64,000 nt of DNA from the NCBI GenBank assembly GCA_015680685.1, contig MNCI01004138.1, positions 293,608 through 357,607 on the forward strand, in the 5' to 3' direction. A program made the position numbers and the translations under genes. Positions 33,371 through 44,165 of the stretch are shown one piece after another. Source of the stretch: Gnetum montanum (Eukaryota; Streptophyta; Gnetopsida; Gnetales; Gnetaceae). The notes beneath the pieces are model-generated. The model had not been told where the DNA came from and made no database searches. It saw only the letters and a list, made by a program, of their open reading frames with translations. Positions within the stretch are counted from its first letter, which is position 1, and every line of letters begins with the position of its first letter.

Positions 33371-34230
33371 CTCAACCCACGATTGAAGAAATAGCAAACC
33401 CAAGACAGTTCCACCAACCCTTAACGTATTATCCTAGTGGAACTCCAACACAACCGAATAAGTAATATCAATAGTGCCAATACCCACAATCATGGGGAAT
33501 GCCACCACCAAGGTAACAGTATCGTTATTGGCAACCTATCCCTTATGGATATTACGTGCAGCAGCCAGTCTCTCCACATGACTCTACTGGTTACATTACT
33601 CCTCAACCTAACTACAAAGCTTGTGAGTATTATAGGATTGCTTCTCCCAGGGGTGATGTTCCAAAAACATACCATCCTTCTCATCCAGCTGCATCTCTTC
33701 CATCAAAATTATCACCTGCTCCAGCTATGTAGGGTGAAATCCCTACCCAACCGTAGCAACATAATGCCATAAGGGCTATTAACTCTCAACCTACTATTGG
33801 TTCCAACAACCACATGAAGAAAATGCCTTTCTTTAGAACCAACAGTCCATCCAAGCCCTTGCAATTACAAGTGGCTAATTCCTTAGACACCTCAGTATCA
33901 ATCAAAACTTTAAAGCCTCCGTCAACCCAACCATTGCAATCAATGCATATGATCATGCTAACACATGTCATCACTGATTGGATCAAAGTTGGCCATCTTG
34001 CTAGGAAATTCTCTGATCCTAGGAGTCCTTTGATATATTTACAAATCACTAGAAATGAACCATGCAAGGCTCTTTTGGATTCAGGTTCCAGTGTCAACTT
34101 AATTTCTCAAGAAATGTACAAGGCCTGGAACCTACCTCTGCTCAAAAAGAGTAACATTTGTTTAGAGTTGGTTGAATAGTACATCACTATTCTGTTGGAA
34201 ATCCCTACCATTGGTTCATAATGCAATCAG
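33371..34230 (+). pseudogene. Spacer and truncated protease of element E
   Basis: The Pro/Gln/Tyr-rich spacer is followed from 33814 by an open piece of 121 codons. It holds PFFRTNSPSKP, then the retropepsin start DWIKVGHLARKFSDP, YLQITRNEPCKALL and the active-site DSGSSVNLIS (DSG at about 34078-34086). The frame ends at 34179. The C-terminal half seen in B and D (KGDFPIIMGRAWL) is missing between about 34215 and 34222, so the enzyme could not fold. Frame is kept into RT. Confidence 0.8.
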
Positions 34231-35430
34231 TGTGCACAGGTGATCAATATACAAAGATGCCTGTATGTAGCAGCCACACGACAGGAAGGCACCCAGTGGT
34301 TGACAGTTGATCAAGAAAGTAGTTCAATCATATGCATGGAACCAATTGAGGGTTTGACTTATGCTTACATCGAGAGCATAGACACATTAGAGCAAGTCCA
34401 CCACCAACTTCCAAGTCTTAACCTCGAAAATATCAACTGGGGGAAGTTGGAAATCCCTGAGAAATTTAAGCAAGAGCCCCTTGAGCTAAAACCATTACCC
34501 ACCAGTATGGAATACATGTTCCTTAAAAATGGAAAATCAGTAATTATTAACACTAAGCTTGCTTCGCAACAAAAAGAGATACTACTAAAAGTAATAAATA
34601 AATGGTCAAAAGCCTTCGCTTGGTCATATCCCAAATTAACTGGAATAGATCCTAGGATATGCCAACATAGGATTAACACCAACCCCTCCATGAAGCTTTG
34701 AAGACAACCATAGATGCAATTGAATCCAAGGCTGAAGCAAGTAGTTAAGAAAGAAATCGAATAGCTTCTCAAGTCTGGGTTTATATACCCCATTGTTGAT
34801 AGCGAATGGGTTAGCCCCTTAGTTATTATTCCTAAAAAGGAAGGCAAATGAAGGATGTGCATAGATTTTAGGCTACTGAATATGACAACATTCAAAGATC
34901 ACTTTCCATTACCATTTGTTGACCAAGTTTTAGACACCATCGCAGGGCATCGCTATTACATTTTTCTAGATGGATATAGCAGTTATAACCAAATACAAAT
35001 AGCCCTAGATGACCAAGCCAAGACTACGTTCACTAGTCCTTAGAGAATGTTTGCATACAAATAAATGTTGTTTGGCTTGTGCAATGCCCTTTCAATGTTT
35101 CAACGATTAGTTCTAAGCATATTCCAACAATAGATAGGAAACAGTATGGAGGTCTTTATGGACGACTTCTCCACTTATGGAGCAAACTTTGACCAAGCCT
35201 TGGACCAGTTAGAGTAAGTGTTAAAAAGATGTGTAGAAACCAATTTAAGGCTCAACTGGCAGAAAAGCCATTTGATGGTCCAAGAAGGCGTAGTACTAGG
35301 ACACAAAATCTCACACACAGGGATAAAGGTAGACCCTAAGAAAATTAAAGTTATCCAAGGAATTACCCATTAAATGGAAACTATCAAAGATATTCGATCA
35401 TTCCTTGGACACATTAGCTACTATAGGAGA
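34231..35430 (+). pseudogene. pol: Reverse transcriptase of element E
   Basis: Complete RT domain in one frame with stops. Order: KPLPTSMEYMFLKNGKSV, FAWSYPKLTGIDPRICQH, VSPLVIIPKKEGK, MCIDFRLLNMTTFKDHFPL, YYIFLDGYSSYNQI, LFGLCNALSMFQR, catalytic VFMDDFSTYG (FMDD at 35155-35166), thumb LGHKISHTGIKVDP. FMDD with two Asp is intact, as in many plant Ty3/gypsy RTs. It copies the RNA into cDNA. Stops at 34762-34764 (TAG, Gln in B) and elsewhere inactivate it. Confidence 0.9.
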
Positions 35431-35960
35431 TTTATTAAGAACTTTTCAAAGGTTGCAAAACCATTGGTGGAACTAATGAAAAAGGAAATACCTTTCAAAT
35501 GGACTAGGGAATGCAAACTAGCTTTCCAAACTCTGAAATAGAAGCTAGTAGAAACACCCATTCTACAAGCTACTGATTGGTCCAAACCATTCCACATTCT
35601 GATTGACACATCTAACTATGCCTTAGGAGCCATACTTACATAGTTAGATGACTAGAAACATCCTCATTACATCCACTGTGCAAGTAGAAGTATCATTGGT
35701 GCACAACTTAACTACACTACCACAGAGAAAGAATTAATGGTTGTAGTGTTTGCACTAGAAAAATTTAGGCACTATGTCTTGGGCTATAAGGTATTCATAC
35801 ACACAAATCATAGTACAATAAGGTTCCTAATGAATAAGCCAATGGTTAGCCCTTGTATCATACGATGGCTTGTAATCTTACAAGAGTTTGATCTTATGAT
35901 GATCAATCATAAAGGCACTCAGAACATAGTTGCTGATCATTTATCTTAGTTGTAATGGGA
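35431..35960 (+). pseudogene. pol: RNase H of element E
   Basis: The connection (RRFIKNFSKVAKPL, KKEIPFKWTRECKLAFQTL) leads to FHILIDTSNYALGAIL, YIHCASRSIIGAQLNYTT, EKELMVVVFALEKFRHYVL, VFIHTNHSTIRFLMNK and IVADHLS. D, E and D positions can be traced (IDTS, EKE, THTNH where the usual Asp of TDH reads Asn). In-frame TAG stops lie around 35640-35655. Confidence 0.85.
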
Positions 35961-37375
35961 CACTAAAGAGGATGAGTATCCAATTTTTGATTATTTCTTA
36001 GATGAATTCCTCTTTATTGGTGTAGTGAATAATCAATCACCCATGGAGACAAACTAGTACAATAGCATTCTTACCTATCTCCTCACCCAACAAATACCAC
36101 AAGAGTTAAACTTTAAGAAGAAACAATAATTTCTTCACTGAGTCGAGTACTTTATGGAGATCAATGAGCAACTTTACAAAGTGTGTCCCGATGGCTTGGT
36201 TTGATGGTGTGTTCCCGATATAGATCAACTGCAAGTTCTCCAAGATGCTCATGAGGGTCCTGGTGGGGCCCATTATGCTGGGAGACAAACGGCCATCAAG
36301 AACTTGCTTGTAAGATATTATTAGCCTACATTGTTTCAGGATGCCCATCATTTTGTCCAATCTTGTGAGTGTTGTCAATGTGATGGGGGAATGAATGCTA
36401 GAATGGATGGTCCACAACAATGGATCCAACCTTTATAACCCTTCAACATTTGGGGAATTGATTTTATGGGGCCAGTTACACCAATGTCCAATGGAAAAGC
36501 TTATATTATTGTTGTTGTTGATTACCTAACAAAATGGGCCAAAGTAGCTACTGTTAAGGATTGTACATCATTTACAACTGCATGATTTGTTCAACAACAA
36601 ATCATAAATAGGTTTGGTATGTCTTGTGCACCTATTTTAGATAATGGTACATACTTCACAGGTGCAACTTTTTAAAAATTAATGCAACGCTTAGGGGTTA
36701 AACACAAACTAATAACATCATACCACCCCCAAGCAAACGGTCAAGTCGAAGTTACCAACAGGGAGATTACAAAGATATTGACAAGAACTATTAGCAAGTT
36801 TAGGCAAGACTAGAGCACTAAACTAAACAATGCTCTTTGGGCATACCACTCCACATGGAAACTCCCTCCAGGCTACTCTCCCTATGAGTTAGTGTATGGT
36901 AAATTACCATTGCTTCCCATTCAAACTAAGCTCCATACACTATCCACAGCATGTGACCTCAACCTTGACCTTGATCTAGCACAGAAACAATGATTAGTAA
37001 CCCTTAACTTGCTAGATGAAAACCAACTAGCTACCCTGTCATCTAATGAATTTCACAAGGCATTCAATAAACAACGTCATGACCTAAGAATTAGAAAAGT
37101 TAAATATCAACTATGAGATAAGGTTCTCTACTAGAATCCCACACATGTGCCACAATGTACTAAATTTCAAACACTGTGGGAAGGACCTTATATTATTTAT
37201 GCAAATTTTGCTTCAGAGGCCATGACAATATACAAACCTGAGAGCTCGGACAAGAAGCTATTGGTTAACATGCAATAAAAAAAACCTTTCCATTAGCTTA
37301 GGATAGCTAGTACATATGCTACCTTTATTAGTGGACAACCCTGCTCACTATTTCAGATCTCCTCCTTCCAACTTA
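35961..37375 (+). pseudogene. pol: Integrase and pol C-terminus of element E
   Basis: Zinc finger: His at 36250-36252 and 36271-36273, Cys cluster CECCQC from 36364. Core Asp at 36460-36462 (WGIDFMGP), Asp at 36640-36642 (LDNGTYF), Glu at 36748-36750 (NGQVEVTNRE): the second spacing is 35 residues, D,D-35-E. The C-terminus has YELVYGKLPLLPIQ, HDLRIRKVKY and GPYIIYANF. There is no chromodomain. About fifteen stops are present; TAG at 36322-36324 replaces the Trp codon of B (21221-21223). Confidence 0.88.
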
Positions 37376-38585
37376 GTTGTGGGGGAGATGGCCACCTATG
37401 CCAACCATTTTAGGCCCTCAATTCTTTTTGAATTTTTGGTTTACATATTTTTCTAACTTTTCTTATTTTTTTTACACCATCATTCATATTTTTACTATTT
37501 CTTTGTTTGCTTGATTTACTTTTATTCATCATCCAATAAGTGCTCATGATGGTGGATTGAATTTTATCACATTGATTGCTAATGTTTGGTTTTTACCTTT
37601 GAACTATGATGCTGATATTAAGGTATGGTTCTTTTGGTGAAACATGCAATGAGTCCATGTCATCCACTCATCCATACAACTCTATGGTCTCCTTTGGCTT
37701 GGAACTGTATAGTCCCCTTTTTCTAAGTAAACTTGTTAATAAATTGGTGGCTGGGTATTTTTCAAACCAAGGAAAGACTCAAAGGATGAAAAGGGTGTGA
37801 CTTCAAGGGGATTCAATGCATTTGTGTTGGCCATTCTCTTGGGGTGCTTGGATGTGTTTTCCTAGGTTTTTTGCCATTCTAACATTTTTCAAATATTAGG
37901 AAGCTGAGTGAATAAAAATAAGTCTTTGCATGGTGTGATTCTCATGCAAAAAAAAAGAGAGAAAAAAGCAAGAATTCAAAGCACACCCCTTAGACATAAT
38001 AAAGAAATATGGGCTACAAGCACCGGTTATGGCATTGGAAAGACATGTTACCCATGCCTCAAGGTTCCCTCTAACTAAGGCCCTTTCTTGCTTTCTTCTT
38101 CTCCATCTCGCTCTCCTTGGGATGGTGGTCACTTTTGATGGAAGCATTCTTGTTGCTTCAAGAGGATGGATTGGCCAAGTGTCTTGATGTGAGGTCACTG
38201 AATGTGGTTGGTTTGAGTCCAGATTTGGAATGAGTTCTACTTAGTCATCTTAACCATGAAATACACTAAGGACTTTACATGACCTTGTTCTTGGGATTCC
38301 ATTTCATTCTCTCCTTTCCACCTTTCTTTCCATTTTCCACCTCATTTCCAGTTTTATCATTAGTCTATTTCTGGGTTGATGCATTGTTTTTCTTTGGTGA
38401 ATTCTTGTGGGTAAGTTTTTAACTCTTGCTTCCAAATGACATTCCTAGAGCCTACAGAATCTTTGTTTTGTGGGTTTGTTAGGGCATAAAAGGCATGAGC
38501 CTACTTTGGGGAGGACCCACCAGCATTCCTTTTTGGTGTAATTGTTAACTTATTTTCCTTAAACATTTTCTATAATCAAAACATG
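37376..38585 (+). other. Purine block and 3' non-coding region of element E
   Basis: GTTGTGGGGGAGATGGCC (37376-37393) is followed by 1.2 kb without a gene. Shared blocks: GGGTGTGACTTCAAGGGGA (37792-37810), GAAAGACATGTTACCCATGC (38038-38057), GGGGAGGACCCACCAGCATTCC (about 38508-38530). Similarity to B ends near 38585. Confidence 0.6.
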
Positions 38586-38589
38586 AAAA

Positions 38590-40610
38590 AAAATTTAGGA
38601 ATCATCATCAACAAAAATAAACATATTTTTCTTGAGTTCTTCATATTCGTCCATGCTTCCTTAAGTCCTTGTGATCCAAAAGTTTCTTGTGAGTCCTTGA
38701 GTCCTTTGCTCTTGCTCCTGTAAATACAAAAACCATGCAAACATCCTTATACTCCATTTTCTTAACATTTTGACATACCAAAAGGTTAACTGATATATGT
38801 ACTTATGAGGATATTTGTTGGTTCCATGCACATTATAGAATAGGAGTTGTTGTCTATAGTGAGCCACTAGGTGTCTTAATATTTTGTGACTACTATGTAT
38901 AAGCATCATTGAATATTGGTATTTTCAACACACATCTTGCATGCTGTAATAAATGTGCTCTTAATTGCTCATATTTTCTACATGTAGTTACATCCCTATC
39001 ACTATACATGATGCATGGAACCCTCTTCTTTTCTATCTTGCCGAATTTATTTTTCTTAAAGATTTTCAAGAAGAGGTATCTACTTTCCAACTTGTCATTA
39101 ACTGTACTTAACCAAGTCCTTCCCATAATGATTGGAAAGTATTCCTTATAATTGTTCACATGGATTACTAGGAAGTTAGCTAGGTATGATCACTAATAGT
39201 AGTCACGATATCTTTTACTAATACTAGTAAAATAGTAATGGATTATTTTGTAAGCTGTAACCTAATATTACATTTCAAAAGTGGAGGTAAGTCTCATACC
39301 TTGTAGATATCTTGGAAGATTAGATTCACATAAGAACCTAAGCCTCATAGAGCTTTCATAGATTGCAAATAGCTTATAGAGCTTCCAAGATAAGTTCTCT
39401 TCCTAGGAAGGTTCCTTTCTTCTATCCAATTTGTAAGTGCATGAGTTAACATGATAGTTTGAACATTTTTGGGTCTTTACTTTGAAGGTGGCTCGATAGG
39501 CATTCCTTAGAGATTTTTAGAGGAATTTGTAGCCATGTATTCTTTCAATGGTTTAAGTGGATATTAGGCCTATAAAATGATCTTTTTCGAGGTATATGCT
39601 CAAAACCACTTGAGTTATCATCTACTTGTAATTTTACTACTTTTTTGGCATTTCATTGTTAGGGATGTGGAGGTATTTCACCTTTCATAGGCAACACAAG
39701 TGATAAGAAAGTGGAGGTATGAGGTGCATGATTATATTGAGGGTAATGAGGAGTGTATGTGGTAGGAAATTTGATAGGTTGAGAGATAGGTTGATGATAT
39801 TCAGGAAGATAGTATTGATGAGAAGAAGTGTGGGCTATGGAGCCACTTCGCAATATAGGTTGTTAGACATAATAGCCATATGGATTGAGTTGGAGATAAG
39901 GGTACTACTTCTTTGGTGGTTACATCCTCCATGATTATAGGCTTTGCTACTAATGATAGTAATCTTGAGGTTGAGATAGCATTTTACTTGGATAGTACTA
40001 CTATTGATGGAACTATTGTCGATAGTTGCCTTAAGGATAAGCTAACCTCCTTGGTGGTTATCTCCTAACAAGCTTTGGATTGAAGGCATAGATCCCAGAT
40101 TCTTGTAAGTGTGGTAGAATTGGGCAACATCCCTTGGGATAATCATATTAGCAAATGTCACATTCTTTGTTCTCTGTAGTTAAATCTACAACATATTCTA
40201 CCATTGCAACCTTACTTTTCTAATGATGATAGTTCTTTAATGCATCATTCTTCCTTTTCTTGTCCTTGTCCTTGCTTCACTATTTTATTTTCTCCTCCAT
40301 TATTTTAAGTGTCATTTGGAACTTCTTATTTAGAGAGTCCTACCTCTTGTCCACCTTGGCTGATTTTTCAATAATAGATTTTTAGATTGTTAAGGTATTT
40401 CTTTGCATAATCTCCTCCAATGATGTTTCCTCCTATAGGTCATACCTTATTTTTATGAATGGAGGAATCTCTATTATAATCCTCTATAATTTCTCTTTTC
40501 TTTAACTTCTCTTTTTCTTTTGCTACTTGATAAATGAGCCTTTAGATTCAACAGACCATCATTTCTAATAACCTCCCTTGGGTGTAGATCCCAAGGATCT
40601 CTCTAGTTTT
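38590..40610 (-). mobile_element. Old Ty3/gypsy element O2, left part
   Basis: Minus-strand protease and gag of another decayed member, interrupted by element D and resumed at 47623-47740. The protease end is at 39159-38893 (CDS-like piece with KEYFPIIMGRTWL and KKNKFGKIEKKRVPC). The Pro/Tyr-rich gag spacer is at about 39853-39659 (HQYYLPEYHQPISQPI), and the hinge and core up to 40610. The sequence ...AGTTTTGTTCC at the right edge continues in CTAAGTCCATC at 47623, as the same gag reads in D (about 45296-45325). Confidence 0.7.
38893..40560 (-). pseudogene. Protease and gag remnants of O2
   Basis: Read on the minus strand from about 40560: gag core end, acidic hinge, Lys/Glu-rich segment, knuckle region near 40130, Pro/Tyr-rich spacer (39853-39659), protease front near 39480, and protease C-terminal half 39159-38893. 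All parts match D in order. Stops and shifts are frequent, so this copy is older than D. Confidence 0.6.
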
Positions 40611-40615
40611 GTTCC
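40611..40615. other. Target-site duplication of element D (left copy)
   Basis: GTTCC before the left LTR; repeated at 47618-47622. Confidence 0.88.
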
Positions 40616-41382
40616 TGATGAGTGGTGAGGTACCCCTACACTCAACCATACAAATATGAGCGTTTCATGCGTGATCTGGTCAAACTCCAAGGACTAAGTG
40701 CTTACGCACCTTAATAGAATACTTAAGGTTAATCAATTGTTGAAATCCCAAACTTAGTTGTATTGTCATAGTTGTATGGTTAAGTAAGCTTGAGGTATAT
40801 GATTTTTATAACTTTTATCTTTTTAATGTCTTATGCTAATAGGGGAAGGTAAGGAGAACTAAGTGAATAACTTACATTAACTATTCACTAACTAAGTTCT
40901 AATTGTTCCTAACACCAATATCCGTTCCCACTTGCTGCACACATCCTGAACCAGTGCACCGCTGTTGGGATTACCAAATGCTAATCGTTACTAGGTTACC
41001 AAGCACTACACACATGCTCGAAGCAGTCGTACTAAGTATACTTAACTAAGAGGGTCAAGGGTTGAGAGAGAGATTAATTAACTAGGAAATCATTTAAATA
41101 TTCAACAATAATTAATTACTATTTAGCTTAATCTGTATGCTGCAAGGTTTATCACAAAGTTCATCGTTATTACCGTACACAAATGTGTGCTCAGGTACAA
41201 ATTGCTCGAATAAAGATCCATTCACTTTATGACTCCTACTACAGGCACACAAGAATTATTCTAAATCTGGAATGGTAAAACTGCAAGACTTTAGCTAAGG
41301 GTCTAAGTCTAACTTCCTAAAAGAAGGGAAGCCACCTCTTATTTATAGAAAATGAGATGGGACGCGATATCGCGGCTCATCA
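40616..41382 (-). repeat. Element D 3' LTR
   Basis: 767 bp. Only one GATATC word (41366-41371) is present; the TATA start on the minus strand is at 41347, 24 bases away. The 5' LTR has a second word 14 bases further upstream. Confidence 0.9.
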
Positions 41383-43234
41383 TATCCCCATGATTGAATG
41401 AAAAATCGTCCTCGAGTTCCTTACAAAATATTGGGAAGGTATGGGATTATTGACTTGAATGACACTAATGGTGAATGGGATGACGTGTGAAAGGATCATC
41501 ATTACAATACATTGCAATATTAGTGTTCATGACCTCAAGAGTGAACACTATACACATTTGACATCCAACCTTATTTGGCAGCTAAGAGAGAAGAGAGAGA
41601 AAAGAAGAAGATGTGTTACTGCCGATGCCAAAATTACACCTTCCATTGTCTATCCATAACTGCATCATCAATCTTGTTCCTTGCATACAGTTCCAACAAT
41701 AGTCCATTCTAAGTATTTCCTCTAGCACCAGTTCATTGTTGTATGATTGTCATCTACACAAACAACACAGTCTTATATTAACAAGGATAAATAAATCACA
41801 ATGCAATTAATACCTTGCCTTGGTGTATAGTTTATTGGCTAAGTTGTGATATGGATAATATGGATTCTGGAGATATAACACTAGTGACTAACCAAGGTGT
41901 AGGGGTTAGGAGAAAATTGAAAAAATTGGACCAAGACCCCCATGACTAAGAGCGAGCCTTCGATAGCAATAGAATGAAAAAATATAAGGAATAAGAAAGA
42001 TGGAGAAAAAGAAATAATGACAACACCGATAAAATGGATGTCAAAGGTAGAAATGAACAAAATAAATGTTGATTGCAAAAATGTTTAAGGGAAAGAAGTT
42101 AACTGATGCACCAAATAGGAATGCCAGTGGGTCCTCTCCAAAGTAGGCTCATGCCCTTAATGCCATGATAATCCCACATTCAAAGAGTCCATAGGCTCTG
42201 GAAATTTCATTTGGAAGCAAGAGTTAAAGTCTTAACCACAATAATTTACCAAAAAGAAAATAATGTATCAACCAAAATATAGACTACTGATACAACCAGC
42301 AATGAGATGGAACATGGAGAAAGAATGATGAGGAGAAGAGAATGGAATGGAGTCCCAAGAACAAGGTGGTGTACAACCCCTTGTGTATTTATGGTTAATG
42401 TGACTTAGTCGATCTCATTCCAAATCCAGCCTCAAACAATCCATATCTAGTGACGTCGTATTAATACACTTGGCCAATCCATCCACTTGAAGTAGCAAGA
42501 ATGCTTCCGCCAAAGAGTCACCACCATTTTGAAGGAATGAGAAGGGAAAGAGTAGGAAGCGAGAGAGGGCCTTAGTTAGAGGGAACATGTTTGTCTAGTT
42601 CCATAACTAGTGCTTGTAGCCCAGATGATTATTGTGTCTTAGGGGTGTGCTTTGTATTCTCACTCACCTCTTTTTTTTACGTGAGAACCACATCATGCAA
42701 AGACTTATTAATGGAGTAACGTCAGAATGGTAAGGAAAACCCAAGAAGAAAACATCCAAGCACCCAAGAGAATAGCTAGCACAAATGCATCAAATCCCCC
42801 TGAAGTCACACCCTTTTCAATCCTTGAGTCCTTCCTTAGTCTGAGAAATGCCCAATCACCAATTCGTTGATAGTTCTATTTTTAAAGAAAGGAACCGTAC
42901 AATTCCAAGCTAAGAGAGACCATAGAAATTCATGGATGCATGGATGATGTGGACTCATTACCTGTTATATCAAAAGAACCATACCTTAGTATCAACATTA
43001 TAACTCAAAGGTAAAAACTAAACATTAAAAATCAATGGAATATAGTTCATACCACCATCAAGAGCACCTATTGGGTGACGAACCTAACAAAATAAAACCA
43101 ACACACAAAGAAATGAAAGAGTATAAACAATGTTACAAAACAAAAACAAGAAAAGATAAAGAAATTTGTAAAACAAAAATGTGTAAAACAAAAACTTAAA
43201 AAAGAACTAAGGGCCTTGATTGATCAGTAGAGGT
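41383..43234 (-). other. Polypurine tract and 3' non-coding region of element D
   Basis: The polypurine tract is 41383-41400 (minus strand CAATCATGGGGATA). Second purine block CTTAGTCATGGGGG at 41937-41950. GGGTCCTCTCCAAAGTAGGC at about 42123-42142. A degenerate AGACATG box lies at about 42576-42612, and the GTGTGACTTCAGGGGGA box at 42795-42812. No gene is supported. Confidence 0.6.
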
Positions 43235-43385
43235 GGCCATATCCACCATGACTAAGTTGGAAGGGGGAGATCCAAAATAATGAGTGGGGTTGTCCCTTCT
43301 CAGAGGTATCATGTGCACTGACTATTCTAGATTCATGGTAAGGTTTGGTCTATTGCACATTGACAAACAATGTCTGATTAGAGCG
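43235..43385 (-). pseudogene. Last codons of pol and purine block in element D
   Basis: Minus strand: the segment VNVQ*TKPYHES matches VNIQQTKPFHEL at the end of pol in B, then LFWISPFQLS and the altered purine block CATGGTGGATATGGCC (43235-43253). The deletion junction lies just upstream, near 43370-43390. Confidence 0.65.
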
Positions 43386-44165
43386 TTTGTTTGAATTTTT
43401 TAGGAATATCCAACATCCCTCAATTGATGTTTTCAAGTTAAGGTTTGGAAGTTGGTGATAGACTTGCTCGAGTTCATCTATGCTTTCGATGTAGACACTA
43501 GTTATTCCCTCAGTTAGTTATATGCACTATGGTGAGTTTCTCTCTTGATCAGCTATCAACCACTGGGTGTCTTCTTGTTGTGTGGTTGCTACATATAGGT
43601 ACTTTTGTATGTTAATTTCTTGTGCACACCGATTGCATGCAGGCAATGCTGAACATTTCTACACGTAGCCACACCTTGTATCACTATATGTAATGCATGG
43701 AACCTTCTTCTACTCAATCTTCCCAAAAGTGTTTTCCTTGGATATTTCTAGGGAAAGATTGCAGATTCCTAGGTGCACATTTATGATACTTAGCCATGCC
43801 CTCCCCATGATTATTAGGAAGTCCCCTTTATCATTGTTTACTTGTATCACTAGGAAATCAGCTAGGTATGACCACCCACACATAGTGGTAACGATGTCCT
43901 CCACCAGTCCCAAGGAAACAGTGATGGATTGGTCAGCCAGCTCTAGGCGAATATTGCTCTTCTTTAATGAAGGTAGGTTCTAGGCTTTGTACATCTCTTG
44001 TGATATTAAGTTGACTCCAAAACCTGAGTCCAGAAGAGCTTTACATGGTTCATTCCTAGTGACTTGGAGATAGATTAAAGGGCTTCCAAGGTCAGAGAAT
44101 TTCCTGGGAAGGTGGCCCTTCTTAATCCAGTCAGTAACGGCATGTGTTAACATAACCATTTACAT
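43386..44165 (-). pseudogene. Protease of element D
   Basis: The most complete protease of the family here. Minus strand from 44160: TDWIKKGHLPRKFSDLGSP, VTRNEPCKALLDSGFGVN with the active-site DSG at 44022-44030, QEMYKA, the 67-codon piece 43913-43710 (ADFLVIQVNNDKGDFLIIM, GRAWL) and a Lys-rich end. It should cleave the Gag-Pol polyprotein. It continues into the pre-RT linker (EDTQWL, YHQLPNLNL) and ends at the junction near 43385. Confidence 0.8.

Larger units (their letters stand above)
30536..38585 (+). mobile_element. Element E: Ty3/gypsy retrotransposon lacking its 3' end
   Basis: 5' LTR (30536-31356), tRNA-Asp primer site, gag, spacer, protease, RT, RNase H, integrase, purine block and most of the 3' non-coding region are present. 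Similarity to B stops near 38585, before the second purine block, polypurine tract and 3' LTR. From 33814 to about 37300 pol keeps one reading frame, interrupted by about thirty stops but with no net frameshift. It has the most complete RT-RNase H-integrase in the window. About 240 bp of the protease C-terminal half are deleted. Confidence 0.9.
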
